33,951 nt of DNA from Bacteriovoracaceae bacterium (GCA_023954635.1 JAGSHI010000029.1:1-33951); one strand, 5' to 3'; positions 16,067 through 24,731 are shown, counted from the stretch's first letter. The notes: generated by a model not told the origin, from the sequence alone. A program made the numbers and translations.

Positions 16067-16749
16067 AGTGGCTCTTTTTCAAATTTTCTTTCTCCATAGG
16101 GTGTTTTAAACCCTTCGCCTTTTACTAAGATTGCACCGACTGGACAGAGGTCCATTGCCTCTTGGGCCTTGTGTTTAGATAAAGACTTTTCTGTTTCCTT
16201 ATTGATAACAACTTGAGTGTCTTTTCCTTTTCCAATAAAGCTAAATACTTTCTCTCCGTCATCATTAGTGAAAAGCTCTGTACACCTTTTACAGTGAACA
16301 CACCGGTTCCTTTCGAGGATAATCATTTCTCCACTGTAATCTATTTCATAGTGATTAAACTCGTATGGAAAACGAGAGTGAGTCATCTCTAATGCTTGGG
16401 CCTCAGCCTGGAGAAGACAGTCTCCCGACTTCTCACAACTTGGGCAATAATGGTTTCCTTCGACAAAGAGTAGTTCTATTATCGATTTCCTTAGATCATT
16501 AAGTTCAGAAGTATCGAACTCTATTTTCATTTCTTCTGTAGTATTAAGAGTGCAGGCCGCAGATGGTCTTCCATTGACATTGACTGTACAAACTCTACAA
16601 GTTCCGAGGCAGTCATCCATACCTTTATACCAACAAAGTGTCGGGACCCTTATTCCTTGAGATGAAAGAGCTTCTACTAGATTAATATTTTTGGGTACAT
16701 CGTACTTTTTACCATCGACTGTGATAGGGATTTTCTTAGGACTACTCAT
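16051..16749 (-). CDS. hoxU: Hydrogenase diaphorase iron-sulfur subunit
   Basis: 232 residues from the ATG at 16749, which overlaps the hoxF stop as ATGAGTAG; a start at 16791 would add 14 unlike residues. It resembles the N-terminal part of complex I NuoG and wires HoxF to HoxY. An N-terminal plant-ferredoxin domain binds [2Fe-2S] (Cys39, Cys51, Cys54, Cys66). The His-Cys3 cluster motif follows (His100, Cys102, Cys105, Cys111), then a [4Fe-4S] set (Cys150, Cys153, Cys156 and Cys202 in LCPVGA). All expected ligands are present. Length matches Ralstonia HoxU (about 234). Confidence 0.95.
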   Translation of the reverse strand: MSSPKKIPITVDGKKYDVPKNINLVEALSSQGIRVPTLCWYKGMDDCLGTCRVCTVNVNGRPSAACTLNTTEEMKIEFDTSELNDLRKSIIELLFVEGNHYCPSCEKSGDCLLQAEAQALEMTHSRFPYEFNHYEIDYSGEMIILERNRCVHCKRCTELFTNDDGEKVFSFIGKGKDTQVVINKETEKSLSKHKAQEAMDLCPVGAILVKGEGFKTPYGERKFEKEPLWIKK

Positions 16750-18499
16750 TGTGGAACTCTTTGTATTCAGCCGTTGCTTGTTCAATGTCAAAGTCTAAAA
16801 AGTTTTCATCTTTATTTGTAATAGCATTCTCAAAATATTCAGGCATGGACTTAAGAGATGTTAAAAGTGGGTTCGGGGAAGTCATTCCAAGTCCGCACCG
16901 ACTTGTTTTAGAAACAATATTACCCCAGTCTTTTATTTTGTTAAGGTCTGAAGGTCTTGCTTTTCCAGTCTTTACCTTTGTCAATAGGTCTCTCAGAATT
17001 ACATTTCCAGCTCTACAAGGCGTACAATTTCCACACGATTCATCGACAAAGAAATCCATAAAATTACTTAATATGTCGAATAGACTTCTCTTTTTGGAAA
17101 ACACCATAAATGAACCACCTGTTGGAAGATCATCATGAGATATTTTTCTGTCAAACTCTTTGTTTGAAATCATAGTCCCTGAAGGACCACCAACTTGGAC
17201 AAATGTAGGTTCAATAGCTTTACAATCTCTCAAGATTTCACTGATTGAAACTCCCCATTCATATTCATAAATACCCGGCTTTTCTACATCCCCACTAATT
17301 GAAAGAAGTCGAATTCCTCTAGAAGACTCTGTCCCTAAGCTTGAAAAAGACTCATGTCCGAATCTTATTATTTGTGCGGCCAAGACAAATGTTTCTACAT
17401 TATTAACAACTGTGGGACATCCAAAAAGACCTTGTTCTACAGGGAAAGGAGGTTTTATTCTTGGTTCACCTCTTTTTCCTTCAAGTGATTCTAATAATGC
17501 AGACTCTTCTCCACAAATATATGCTCCTGCCCCAAGAAAAACTTCAATAGGGAAGGAATTTATAAACCCGCTTTCCTTAAAGTCTAAGATTTGTCTTTCT
17601 ATGTGATTTTTTAAATAAGAATATTCACCTCTTAAGTATATATAGCCTTTACTTGCTCCGACAGCTTTTGAAGCAATGATCATACCTTCAAGGAGCAGTC
17701 CAATAAACTCGGTAAGTAAAACTCTATCTTTAAAAGTGCCAGGTTCACCTTCATCTGCATTACAGACAATGTACTTTTTATCTGAAGGAACTTCTTTGGC
17801 AAGTTTCCATTTTAGACCTGTGGGAAATCCTGCACCACCTCTACCTTTGAGACCTGAATCTGATATTACTTGAATAATGTTTTCTGGGCTCATCTGAGAT
17901 GCAATTGAAATGGCCTCGCCTTTAGACCATTTCTTAAAAAGAAAATGCCCTTTTTTTACAATATTATTATTTATATTTGATTGAATATAATTTGAAGAGT
18001 TTGCGCCATCTCCTAAACCTAAAGACAATATTATTTCTTCAAGTTTTATTCCGTTTTTTAATGAATTTAAAATTATTTTTACTTTTTCTACGGTTAAGGA
18101 AGGAACAGGGATGAAGTCGATTAAAACAGCGGGTGACTGATCACTCATACCTATACATGATGTTTCAAATAATCCAAATGTTCCACAAGGTGTCACTGAT
18201 CCAGTATTTATTTTTAATTCATTTTCAAACGTAGTTTTTATCTGATTTCTATCATGAAAATCAGCAATGATTGAAGAATCAATATAGATTTGATGTTTTC
18301 CTCGATATTCTTCACTGAAGAAATGATAAAAACTAACGACCTCTTGTATTTCCGCAGGTGAAAGGTTTAATTTTTTTGAAAGATCGGTTTGAGTATCGAG
18401 AGAGATACAACCTATATCTTTTTGGATTTCCCATAGGATTGGTATAAGGCGATCTTGAGAGTTACCCTCTTTTTGAATGATTAAATCAAGTTTGTGCAT
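16742..18499 (-). CDS. hoxF: Hydrogenase diaphorase subunit with fused HoxE-like domain
   Basis: 585 residues, close to Ralstonia HoxF (about 602). Residues 1-160 are a HoxE/NuoE-like domain; 200-585 are the NuoF-like part that binds FMN and NAD(H) and reduces NAD+. Visible motifs are GRGGAGFPTGLKW (219-231), CNADEGEPGTFKDR (246-259) and GAGAYICGEE (323-332). The [4Fe-4S] ligands are SCGNCTPC (Cys489, Cys492, Cys495) and Cys535. In the HoxE-like domain only two of four possible [2Fe-2S] ligands remain (Cys105, Cys115; Asp74 occupies the region of the first pair), so it is probably structural. First gene of the hox operon, divergent from hypF with 56 bases between. A weak AAGG precedes the start. 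Confidence 0.96.
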   Translation of the reverse strand: MHKLDLIIQKEGNSQDRLIPILWEIQKDIGCISLDTQTDLSKKLNLSPAEIQEVVSFYHFFSEEYRGKHQIYIDSSIIADFHDRNQIKTTFENELKINTGSVTPCGTFGLFETSCIGMSDQSPAVLIDFIPVPSLTVEKVKIILNSLKNGIKLEEIILSLGLGDGANSSNYIQSNINNNIVKKGHFLFKKWSKGEAISIASQMSPENIIQVISDSGLKGRGGAGFPTGLKWKLAKEVPSDKKYIVCNADEGEPGTFKDRVLLTEFIGLLLEGMIIASKAVGASKGYIYLRGEYSYLKNHIERQILDFKESGFINSFPIEVFLGAGAYICGEESALLESLEGKRGEPRIKPPFPVEQGLFGCPTVVNNVETFVLAAQIIRFGHESFSSLGTESSRGIRLLSISGDVEKPGIYEYEWGVSISEILRDCKAIEPTFVQVGGPSGTMISNKEFDRKISHDDLPTGGSFMVFSKKRSLFDILSNFMDFFVDESCGNCTPCRAGNVILRDLLTKVKTGKARPSDLNKIKDWGNIVSKTSRCGLGMTSPNPLLTSLKSMPEYFENAITNKDENFLDFDIEQATAEYKEFHNE

Positions 18500-18555
18500 T
18501 GCCTTAAAGCCTATTTCCTTTACGTCTCTATTTTCAAAATTATAGGATATTTGAG
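18500..18555. promoter_or_regulatory. 56-bp divergent promoter region between hoxF and hypF
   Basis: This is the only non-coding DNA in the hydrogenase locus. Both operons must be driven from it or from inside the neighbouring start regions. On the minus strand a TATAAT (18542-18537) could be the hoxF -10; its -35 would fall in the first codons of hypF (TACTTT), a poor match. On the plus strand ATTATAGG offers only a vague -10 for hypF. No clear -24/-12 (sigma-54) element or palindrome was seen. Confidence 0.4.
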
Positions 18556-20697
18556 ATGAAAAGTACTAATGTAATGCACTGCTTGAACATAAAGCTAAAA
18601 GGTCTGGTCCAAGGAGTTGGAATGAGACCTGCTTTATATCGACAGGCCCAAAAGTTTAACTTGATAGGTTCAATCGAGAATAATCATATCGGAAGTGAAC
18701 TAGAGTTATTTGGTGAGAAAGAAATTCTTAATTCCTTTTTGAAAGATCTTGAAAAGTGTTTCCCAAAGTCTTCACATGTTACAGAGAAAATTATTACTTG
18801 GAGTAGTAAGGAGTGTCTACACTCGGAGCTTCAGTTTAAAAAGTCTACAAGTAAAAAAGAAGCAAAAGAATATTCAATACCTGTAGACTTATCGACATGT
18901 AAAAAATGTTGGAGTGAATTTAAGGATCCTGGTAATAGAAGATACCTTTATCCATTTATTACTTGTTGTGATTGCGGTCCTAGGTGGAGTATTTTGAAAG
19001 ACCTTCCTTTTGAAAGAAATGATACAAGTATGGTCTCATTTCCGATGTGTTCACAATGTAAAAACGAATATGAAAACCCTAATGATCGTCGTTTTTTTGC
19101 TCAAACAATAAGCTGTAACGATTGTGGGCCCAAAGCTAGTATGAATTTTAAGCAAGTACAGGAGTTATTACTTTCAGGGAAAGTTGGAGCAATTAAGAGC
19201 ATAGGCGGATATGCTTTAATTTGTGATGCTACAAATAAAATGGCAATCGAGAGAGTCAGAAAAATAAAGAATAGACCATCAAAGCCACTAGGAATAATGA
19301 CTAGAGATAAAAAGTCCTTTAACTCTCTTTCAACGAGTGGAGTAGAATGGGAAGATTTAAATACACCAGCTTCACCAATGATAATTTCTAAATACAATAA
19401 CACCTTGGCCACTCAACATTCATTAGCTCCATATAATCAAAACATTGGAGTTATGGCACCACCATCACCCTTTCATTATTTATTATTTGGAGAACTTAAT
19501 CATCTCGTTTTCACCTCTGCCAATAGATCAAATTTTCCCCTCATATATGAAAATAATAAGTTAGAAGAACAATTAAATGCAGACCTAGACTTTATCCTTG
19601 ATCATAGTCGTACAATTGAGCGGCCAATAGATGATTCAGTACTTTCTACCTCTGGCTCAATCATACGAAAGGCGAGAGGTCTTGCTCCTCAAGTCTATAA
19701 GGTTAAAAACTATCAAGATGAAAATGTGATAATAGCGAGTGGGTCAGATCTAAAATCTTCTTTTGCAATACTTAATGGAGAAAATATTTTTCAATCCTCA
19801 TTCTTAGGCGACCTAGAGAATGCGAAAACTTTAGAAAGATATGAAAAAGAAATTGATAAAACATTAGATTTGTTAAATTTAACTTCTGAAAAAAGTTTAT
19901 GTGATAAGCATCCAAAATGGCTTTCGAGGAACTATGCTTTAAGTTATAAAGAATGCATCGAAATACAACACCATAAAGCACACTCAATGGCCGCCGCTTT
20001 TGAGCATTCAGAATCGAATTGTTATATCTTTGCATGTGATGGGACAGGATTTGGAGATGATGGGAATATTTGGGGAGGAGAATGCTTTCATTATAAAAAT
20101 GGAAACTTAAATAGGGTTGCATCTTTCGAAAAATTTAATGTTCCAGCTGGAAGTGTCGGACATAGATCTCCTCGAATCCTTTTCGATATGATGATGAACT
20201 ATAAGGTAGATGGACTTAAAACAAATTCAGTCGGGAGATGGTTTGATGCAATGGCCTGGTATTGCTTCCCTGATCAATTAGAGTCTCTATCGTATGAAGC
20301 ACAAGCACCTGAGTTTTTAGAGTCGAAATCCGTTGAAGCTACTACATCGTGGCCTACTCTTGTATTTAATGAAGATAATGATGGCAAACTCATAATTCCA
20401 TTATTGGAAATATCTGACTTAATTATTAAGAGTGATTATCCTCCTGAGAATAAGGCATGGCTTTTTCATGATGGATTGGCAGAAGTAATAATTCAATACT
20501 TAGATCATATAGCATGTGATGAGCATATTATTTTTACAGGAGGCGTCTTTCACAATGCACTCCTAACCGAACGATTAAAAAGTAAGAATGAGTTTAGAAA
20601 TTTTAATTTACTTTTTCCTGAGGGCATTCCTTGTGGAGATTCTCACATCTCGTTAGGGCAAATTTTATACTTCCTCAAAGGAGGTCGCGATGCATGA
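18556..20697 (+). CDS. hypF: Carbamoyltransferase for hydrogenase cyanide ligands
   Basis: 713 residues (E. coli HypF is about 750). It converts carbamoyl phosphate to carbamoyl-AMP and transfers the carbamoyl group to the C-terminal Cys of HypE. Domains in order: acylphosphatase (about 9-95, motif VQGVGMRP with Arg24); two zinc fingers (CKKC...CCDC and CSQC...CNDC, about 114-190); YrdC-like carbamoyl-adenylate domain (about 195-375, with KSIGGYALICDA and KxRxxKPLG-type residues); and a Kae1-like domain with metal-binding HHKAH, CDGTGFGDDG and GGVFHNALL. All hallmarks are intact. It opens the hyp operon and its end overlaps hypA by 8 bases. A second Met at residue 7 is an alternative start. 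Confidence 0.97.
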   Translation: MKSTNVMHCLNIKLKGLVQGVGMRPALYRQAQKFNLIGSIENNHIGSELELFGEKEILNSFLKDLEKCFPKSSHVTEKIITWSSKECLHSELQFKKSTSKKEAKEYSIPVDLSTCKKCWSEFKDPGNRRYLYPFITCCDCGPRWSILKDLPFERNDTSMVSFPMCSQCKNEYENPNDRRFFAQTISCNDCGPKASMNFKQVQELLLSGKVGAIKSIGGYALICDATNKMAIERVRKIKNRPSKPLGIMTRDKKSFNSLSTSGVEWEDLNTPASPMIISKYNNTLATQHSLAPYNQNIGVMAPPSPFHYLLFGELNHLVFTSANRSNFPLIYENNKLEEQLNADLDFILDHSRTIERPIDDSVLSTSGSIIRKARGLAPQVYKVKNYQDENVIIASGSDLKSSFAILNGENIFQSSFLGDLENAKTLERYEKEIDKTLDLLNLTSEKSLCDKHPKWLSRNYALSYKECIEIQHHKAHSMAAAFEHSESNCYIFACDGTGFGDDGNIWGGECFHYKNGNLNRVASFEKFNVPAGSVGHRSPRILFDMMMNYKVDGLKTNSVGRWFDAMAWYCFPDQLESLSYEAQAPEFLESKSVEATTSWPTLVFNEDNDGKLIIPLLEISDLIIKSDYPPENKAWLFHDGLAEVIIQYLDHIACDEHIIFTGGVFHNALLTERLKSKNEFRNFNLLFPEGIPCGDSHISLGQILYFLKGGRDA
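20677..20685 (+). promoter_or_regulatory. Near-perfect Shine-Dalgarno AAAGGAGGT for hypA
   Basis: The sequence matches the 16S anti-Shine-Dalgarno almost fully and lies 4 bases before the hypA ATG, inside the last codons of hypF. It is much stronger than the sites in front of the other hyp and hox genes, so HypA may be made in greater amount than HypF from the same mRNA. Confidence 0.7.
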
Positions 20698-21034
20698 GCT
20701 TTCATTGGCCATAGAGCTCGTTGATCTCTGTGAAAAAGAAATTAACTTAAATGACAAAGTTTACTCTGTAGAACTTGAAATAGGACCCTTTAGTGGTGTC
20801 GATAAAAGAGCATTTCAGTTTGCTTGGTCTGAGGCAACTAAAGATAGCCTTCTTTTTGAAAGTAACCTTGTCATTAATGATACAAGAGGACTCTTGTCAT
20901 GTAACTCATGTCACATACGATTTGAATCTCCTGACCTGATAACAATTTGTCCAAGTTGTGACTCTGTAGGTTTTGAAATTATTAAAGGACGTGAATTTAA
21001 AGTATTAACATTGGAGATTATAGATGTGCCTTGA
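20690..21034 (+). CDS. hypA: Hydrogenase nickel-incorporation metallochaperone
   Basis: 114 residues, the normal family length. HypA delivers nickel to the apo-large subunit together with HypB. The N-terminal Met-His-Glu (residues 1-3), the nickel site, is present. The zinc site is the pair CNSC (Cys71, Cys74) and CPSC (Cys87, Cys90). Its ATG overlaps the hypF stop by 8 bases and its stop overlaps hypB by 11 bases. No oddities. Confidence 0.97.
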   Translation: MHELSLAIELVDLCEKEINLNDKVYSVELEIGPFSGVDKRAFQFAWSEATKDSLLFESNLVINDTRGLLSCNSCHIRFESPDLITICPSCDSVGFEIIKGREFKVLTLEIIDVP

Positions 21035-21764
21035 TTGTGGATGTGAAAATGCAAACTTGTTAACTGTTAAAGGAAGAGTCTCAAGCCTGCAAGAGATTAA
21101 CTTGAAAGATATCAAACCGCTTACTAAAAAGATGAAAATTGGTAAGGATATTCTGTCTAAAAATAATAAATACGCTGAAAAAAATAGAAAACAATTCAAT
21201 TCAGCAGGTGTTTCAGTAGTTAACTTTATGAGTAGCCCTGGAGCAGGAAAAACTTCTTTGTTATGTGCACTGAAAGAGTTTTTACCTAGAGATATTGACT
21301 TAAAAGTTGTAGTAGGTGATTTAGAAACTGAGATAGATGCAACAAGACTTAAAAAGCATTATGATAATGTTGAACAAATAAATACAATATCGAGCTGCCA
21401 TTTAGATGCAGAAATGTTGACTGATAAAACTATTGATATGAAAGGCGCAGGCCTTTTATTAATTGAAAATATTGGAAACTTAGTTTGTCCTGCTTCATTT
21501 GACCTAGGTGAACATAAGAAAGTTGCTCTCATTTCATTAACTGAAGGGGAAGAGAAGCCTTTAAAATACCCTCTGTTATTTAAGGATTGTAATCTTGTAG
21601 TTATAACAAAAACTGATCTTAAACCTCACTTGAGCATTAATATTGAATTACTAATATCAAATATTCGAAAGGTTAACTCAGAAGTAAAAATAATTATGAC
21701 TAACACAAAGACATTAGAGGGTCTAAAAGACCTTTCAAAGTGGTTAATAGAGAGCAAACATTAA
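21024..21764 (+). CDS. hypB: Hydrogenase nickel-incorporation GTPase
   Basis: 246 residues. SIMIBI-class GTPase that drives nickel release to the large subunit. The N-terminal MCLDCGC holds the high-affinity nickel site of the CXXCGC type. The P-loop is SSPGAGKTS (about 70-78), and the dimer-interface metal site CH lies at Cys125-His126 followed by LDAE. The base-recognition motif is TKTD instead of NKxD. There is no His-rich nickel-storage stretch after the N-terminal motif, unlike HypB of some rhizobia. Overlaps hypA by 11 bases and hypC by one base (TAATG). Confidence 0.97.
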   Translation: MCLDCGCENANLLTVKGRVSSLQEINLKDIKPLTKKMKIGKDILSKNNKYAEKNRKQFNSAGVSVVNFMSSPGAGKTSLLCALKEFLPRDIDLKVVVGDLETEIDATRLKKHYDNVEQINTISSCHLDAEMLTDKTIDMKGAGLLLIENIGNLVCPASFDLGEHKKVALISLTEGEEKPLKYPLLFKDCNLVVITKTDLKPHLSINIELLISNIRKVNSEVKIIMTNTKTLEGLKDLSKWLIESKH

Positions 21765-21982
21765 TGTGTTTAGCTATCCCATCTCAGATTATTGAATTAA
21801 ATGGCGATTTTGCAAAAGTAACTTTGCAAGAAAGTTGTTTTCAGGTTGATATCTCTTTCTTAGATAATCCTCAAATTGGAGATTGGGTCATTGTTCATGC
21901 CGGAGTTGCATTATCAATAGTCGATGAATCAGAGTTGAAAGAAATTCAACAGTTAGTCGAAGAGAGTTTAGATGAACTTTGA
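21764..21982 (+). CDS. hypC: Hydrogenase assembly chaperone HypC/HupF family
   Basis: 72 residues starting MCLAIP, the invariant N-terminus whose Cys2 becomes the terminal ligand after Met removal. An in-frame GTG eight codons upstream is rejected for this reason. HypC carries the Fe(CN)2CO unit with HypD and holds the large-subunit precursor open. The OB-like core motif GDWVIVHAGVALS is intact. Its ATG shares one base with the hypB stop and its end overlaps hypD by 11 bases. Confidence 0.96.
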   Translation: MCLAIPSQIIELNGDFAKVTLQESCFQVDISFLDNPQIGDWVIVHAGVALSIVDESELKEIQQLVEESLDEL

Positions 21983-23078
21983 GGTGCATAGGCAAGCCGA
22001 ATCAAACCCAAAACTTATTAAAGTCAAAATTGATGAGTTAGCTAATCTTTGTACAAACAAACGCTATCGAATTATGGAGTTTTGTGGTGGTCATACACAC
22101 TCTTTTTTTCGGTCAGGTTTAGCTGGAATGGTCAAACCCTTTATTGACTTAGTTCATGGTCCAGGTTGTCCCGTATGTGTATTACCTCCTGGTCGTGTAG
22201 GAATGTTGCTCGACTTAATAGAAAATCGAGACGATGTAATTGTGGCCACATATGCAGACATGATGAGAATTCAAACTCTTGAAGGGCGATCTCTTCTTAA
22301 AAGTGGAAAAAGAGCGATCATGGTATATTCGGCGTTAGATGTCATAAACATAGCTGAAAAAAATCCTGATAAAGAAATCGTATTTGCTGCCATTGGTTTT
22401 GAAACAACAACACCTCCTACGGCATTATTACTGGATAAAATTGTAAAAAATAAAATACAAAATATTACTATTTTTTGTAATCACGTTCTAACTTCTCCTG
22501 CTATCTATGGTGTAATGGATCTTCTTGATGAAGAAACGTCCCCGGATGGAATAATTGGACCAGGCCATGTAAGTATGGTTTTAGGTAGCAAAGCCTATGA
22601 TGTCGTATCTCAAAAAATTCAACGTCCTATTGTTATCAGTGGATTTGAACCACTAGATTTAATTGATTCTTTGATTGAGCTCGTTAAACAGATCCGGAAA
22701 AATAAAAATGATGTTTCAAACCTTTATTCCCATGTTGTAAAGCCCCTAGGAAACGAAAAAGCTCAGAAACTAATAAGTAAGTATTTTGAGGTAAGGCCAA
22801 GTTTTGAATGGCGTGGGGTAGGAAGTCTCAAAGAAAGTGCCCTTCAAATTAAGGGAGAGTATAGTGCATATGATTGTGAGAAAAAATTCAATCTGAAAGA
22901 TACTCACTTGAACGAACATCCACAATGCAAATGTCCTATGATTTTATTAGGAAAATCTTCTCCTTTGGACTGTAAACTTTTTGATAAAGCCTGTACTCCT
23001 TCTACGCCTTTAGGCTCATGTATGGTTTCATCTGAAGGGGCTTGTAATGCTTATTATAATTATGGAGTCGAGAAATGA
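21972..23078 (+). CDS. hypD: Hydrogenase Fe(CN)2CO assembly scaffold
   Basis: 368 residues, typical length. HypD is the [4Fe-4S] scaffold on which cyanide and CO are attached to iron with HypC and HypE. Conserved motifs: FCGGHTH (Cys38), GPGCPVCVLP (Cys66, Cys69) in the thiol-redox centre, CNHVLTSPAI, GFEPLDL, and a C-terminal set of cysteines (CKCP, DCKLF, KACTPSTPLGSC, EGAC) that binds the cluster. All are present. It overlaps hypC by 11 bases and hypE by four (ATGA). Confidence 0.97.
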   Translation: MNFEVHRQAESNPKLIKVKIDELANLCTNKRYRIMEFCGGHTHSFFRSGLAGMVKPFIDLVHGPGCPVCVLPPGRVGMLLDLIENRDDVIVATYADMMRIQTLEGRSLLKSGKRAIMVYSALDVINIAEKNPDKEIVFAAIGFETTTPPTALLLDKIVKNKIQNITIFCNHVLTSPAIYGVMDLLDEETSPDGIIGPGHVSMVLGSKAYDVVSQKIQRPIVISGFEPLDLIDSLIELVKQIRKNKNDVSNLYSHVVKPLGNEKAQKLISKYFEVRPSFEWRGVGSLKESALQIKGEYSAYDCEKKFNLKDTHLNEHPQCKCPMILLGKSSPLDCKLFDKACTPSTPLGSCMVSSEGACNAYYNYGVEK

Positions 23079-24082
23079 GTAAAGTCATTGAGGCCCGACA
23101 TGGTAATGGTGGGCGAATGACCCATGAGTTAATTTCAAATATGTTCCATCGCATATTACCCATGGCGAATGGTAGTGATAATGACTCTTGCCCTATACAT
23201 ACTTCAACGGATGGTCTCGTTGTAACAACTGATGGCCATGCAATAGACCCCATCATCTTTCCTGGTGGAAATATTGGCAAATTAAGTGTTACAGGAACAA
23301 TTAATGACTTATTGGCCTTAGGTGCAAAACCTTTAGGAATTAGTGCTGGATTTATATTACAAGAAGGTCTTCCTCTAGATACACTTGAGACAATACTTCA
23401 ATCCATGGCAAAAGAATTAAAAGATCATGATATGAATTTTTATTCCGGGGATACAAAAGTAATTCAAACGATTGAAGAGCCTGGTCTGTTTATAACTACA
23501 ACGGGGTTTGGGACTAGGATTGGTAGTTCATTGATTGGGCCTAGTTATGTTAAAGCAGGTATGGATATAATATGTACTGGGCCTATTGGATCTCATGGTG
23601 TCACAATTCTAGGGCATCGGAATCAATTTGAGATGACAAGTGAACTACAAAGTGATGTTCAGTCATTGTTTTTCATGATGGCCGATTTGTTTAAAGAGGG
23701 GGACCTCATTTCTTGCTTTCGAGATGCTACACGTGGAGGGATCCTTTCTGTCATGTATGAAATTTGTCAAAATCGATCTCTTCAAGCCGTCTTAAAAGAA
23801 ACTCGTCTTCCAATAGAGAATGGTGTTAAGTCTTCTTGTGATCTTCTAGGACTCGAAATTTTAGAAGTAGCCAATGAGGGAGTAGGAATAATTTTTTGTG
23901 AAAAAAAGAATACTCCTTATATTTTAAAACATTTACATAATTTTAAAGAAGGGCGAAAAGCTGAATGCATAGGGGAGCTCGTAGATGGTTCCGGGCGTGC
24001 AAAAGTTATTCTTGAAACTGCTATCGGAGGTCAAAGAGCTATGGCCTGGACAAACGCAGATAACCTTCCTCGTATTTGTTGA
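23075..24082 (+). CDS. hypE: Hydrogenase thiocarbamate-dehydrating enzyme
   Basis: 335 residues. An AIR-synthase-like ATPase that receives carbamoyl on its C-terminal Cys from HypF and dehydrates it to thiocyanate for transfer to iron on HypC/HypD. It begins with the GNGGRMTHEL loop and carries STDGLVV, GTINDLLALGAKP and FRDATRGGI of the family, and ends with the invariant PRIC (Cys335). Last gene of the hyp run; a 138-base gap with only a weak hairpin (TTTCAC/GTGAAA, 24114-24130) follows, so the operon end is not clearly marked. Confidence 0.97.
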   Translation: MSKVIEARHGNGGRMTHELISNMFHRILPMANGSDNDSCPIHTSTDGLVVTTDGHAIDPIIFPGGNIGKLSVTGTINDLLALGAKPLGISAGFILQEGLPLDTLETILQSMAKELKDHDMNFYSGDTKVIQTIEEPGLFITTTGFGTRIGSSLIGPSYVKAGMDIICTGPIGSHGVTILGHRNQFEMTSELQSDVQSLFFMMADLFKEGDLISCFRDATRGGILSVMYEICQNRSLQAVLKETRLPIENGVKSSCDLLGLEILEVANEGVGIIFCEKKNTPYILKHLHNFKEGRKAECIGELVDGSGRAKVILETAIGGQRAMAWTNADNLPRIC

Positions 24083-24220
24083 TCATTTACTTTAATGCAC
24101 CTCGCCCCTTCATTTTCACATAGAGTGAAATAAACTTTAGAGCATGCCTAATACTTTCTCGTCTACTCCCTATAAACAAGTTAGCTTTTTAATACTATAA
24201 CTATTCACTGGGAGAAAATG

Positions 24221-24637
24221 ATGAAAAAGATTTTATTATTAGCAGTTATGATTTTTTCAACTTCAGTATTTGCAGAAGACGTAAGAATTAAAAAAACAAA
24301 TTGTACAATGTTTGGAAACTTAAAAGTTAAAGTTTCTGGACTTGAGTCTTTTGGAAGACTTGGAACAGGTTATTTACGTGCAAACGTTCCTGTATTAGAC
24401 AGCTGTCGAGAAGTAATGATGACATTTAATCAAACAATGGGAAGAGGAACAAGTTCTGTTGATGTTGATTTAACAAAAGAAACAATCATTAGAAGAGAAC
24501 ATCGAAATGATAACAAAGAAATGATTTGTACTACTGTCGAAAGATCAACTCTTTCTGTAGTTTTCCCTAACTTTTCTGAATACACTTTCAAAAATATTAC
24601 GGAAAAAATCATTGATCGTGATAGATACTGTAACTAA
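24221..24637 (+). CDS. Small secreted protein with four cysteines
   Basis: 138 residues from the second of two adjacent ATGs, which has the better distance from GGGAG. Residues 1-19 are a signal peptide (cleavage SVFA-ED). The mature protein of about 119 residues has cysteines spread through the chain, suggesting two disulfides, and alternating polar/hydrophobic residues of a beta domain. No family recognised. It has a strong terminator directly downstream and is probably a separate transcript from hypE. The plain codon use and signal peptide match the other secreted proteins of the window. Confidence 0.75.
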   Translation: MKKILLLAVMIFSTSVFAEDVRIKKTNCTMFGNLKVKVSGLESFGRLGTGYLRANVPVLDSCREVMMTFNQTMGRGTSSVDVDLTKETIIRREHRNDNKEMICTTVERSTLSVVFPNFSEYTFKNITEKIIDRDRYCN

Positions 24638-24646
24638 GTAAATACT

Positions 24647-24673
24647 AGGGAGAGGCAAGTCTTCTCCCTTTTT
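24647..24673 (+). terminator. Intrinsic terminator
   Basis: AGGGAGA (24647-24653) pairs with TCTCCCT (24663-24669) around a 9-base loop, followed by TTTTTCTTT. It starts 10 bases after the stop of the small secreted protein gene and is the clearest plus-strand terminator in the window. Confidence 0.85.
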
Positions 24674-24731
24674 CTTTCCACTTTGAATCCACTTTCTGTG
24701 GCATCAATAAAATTCCTCTAGTTAAAACTTC

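Noticed and set aside
16750-16791. Upstream start for hoxU (14 extra residues)
   Set aside because: The ATG at 16749 overlaps the hoxF stop and gives the usual HoxU length and N-terminus.
18500-18555. Sigma-54 promoter for the hydrogenase operons
   Set aside because: No GG-N10-GC element was found on either strand of this gap.
19772-20122. 116-codon minus-strand frame inside hypF
   Set aside because: It lies wholly within the well-supported Kae1-like part of hypF and shows no coding features.
21740-21763. GTG start for hypC
   Set aside because: HypC function needs Cys as residue 2; only the ATG at 21764 gives this.
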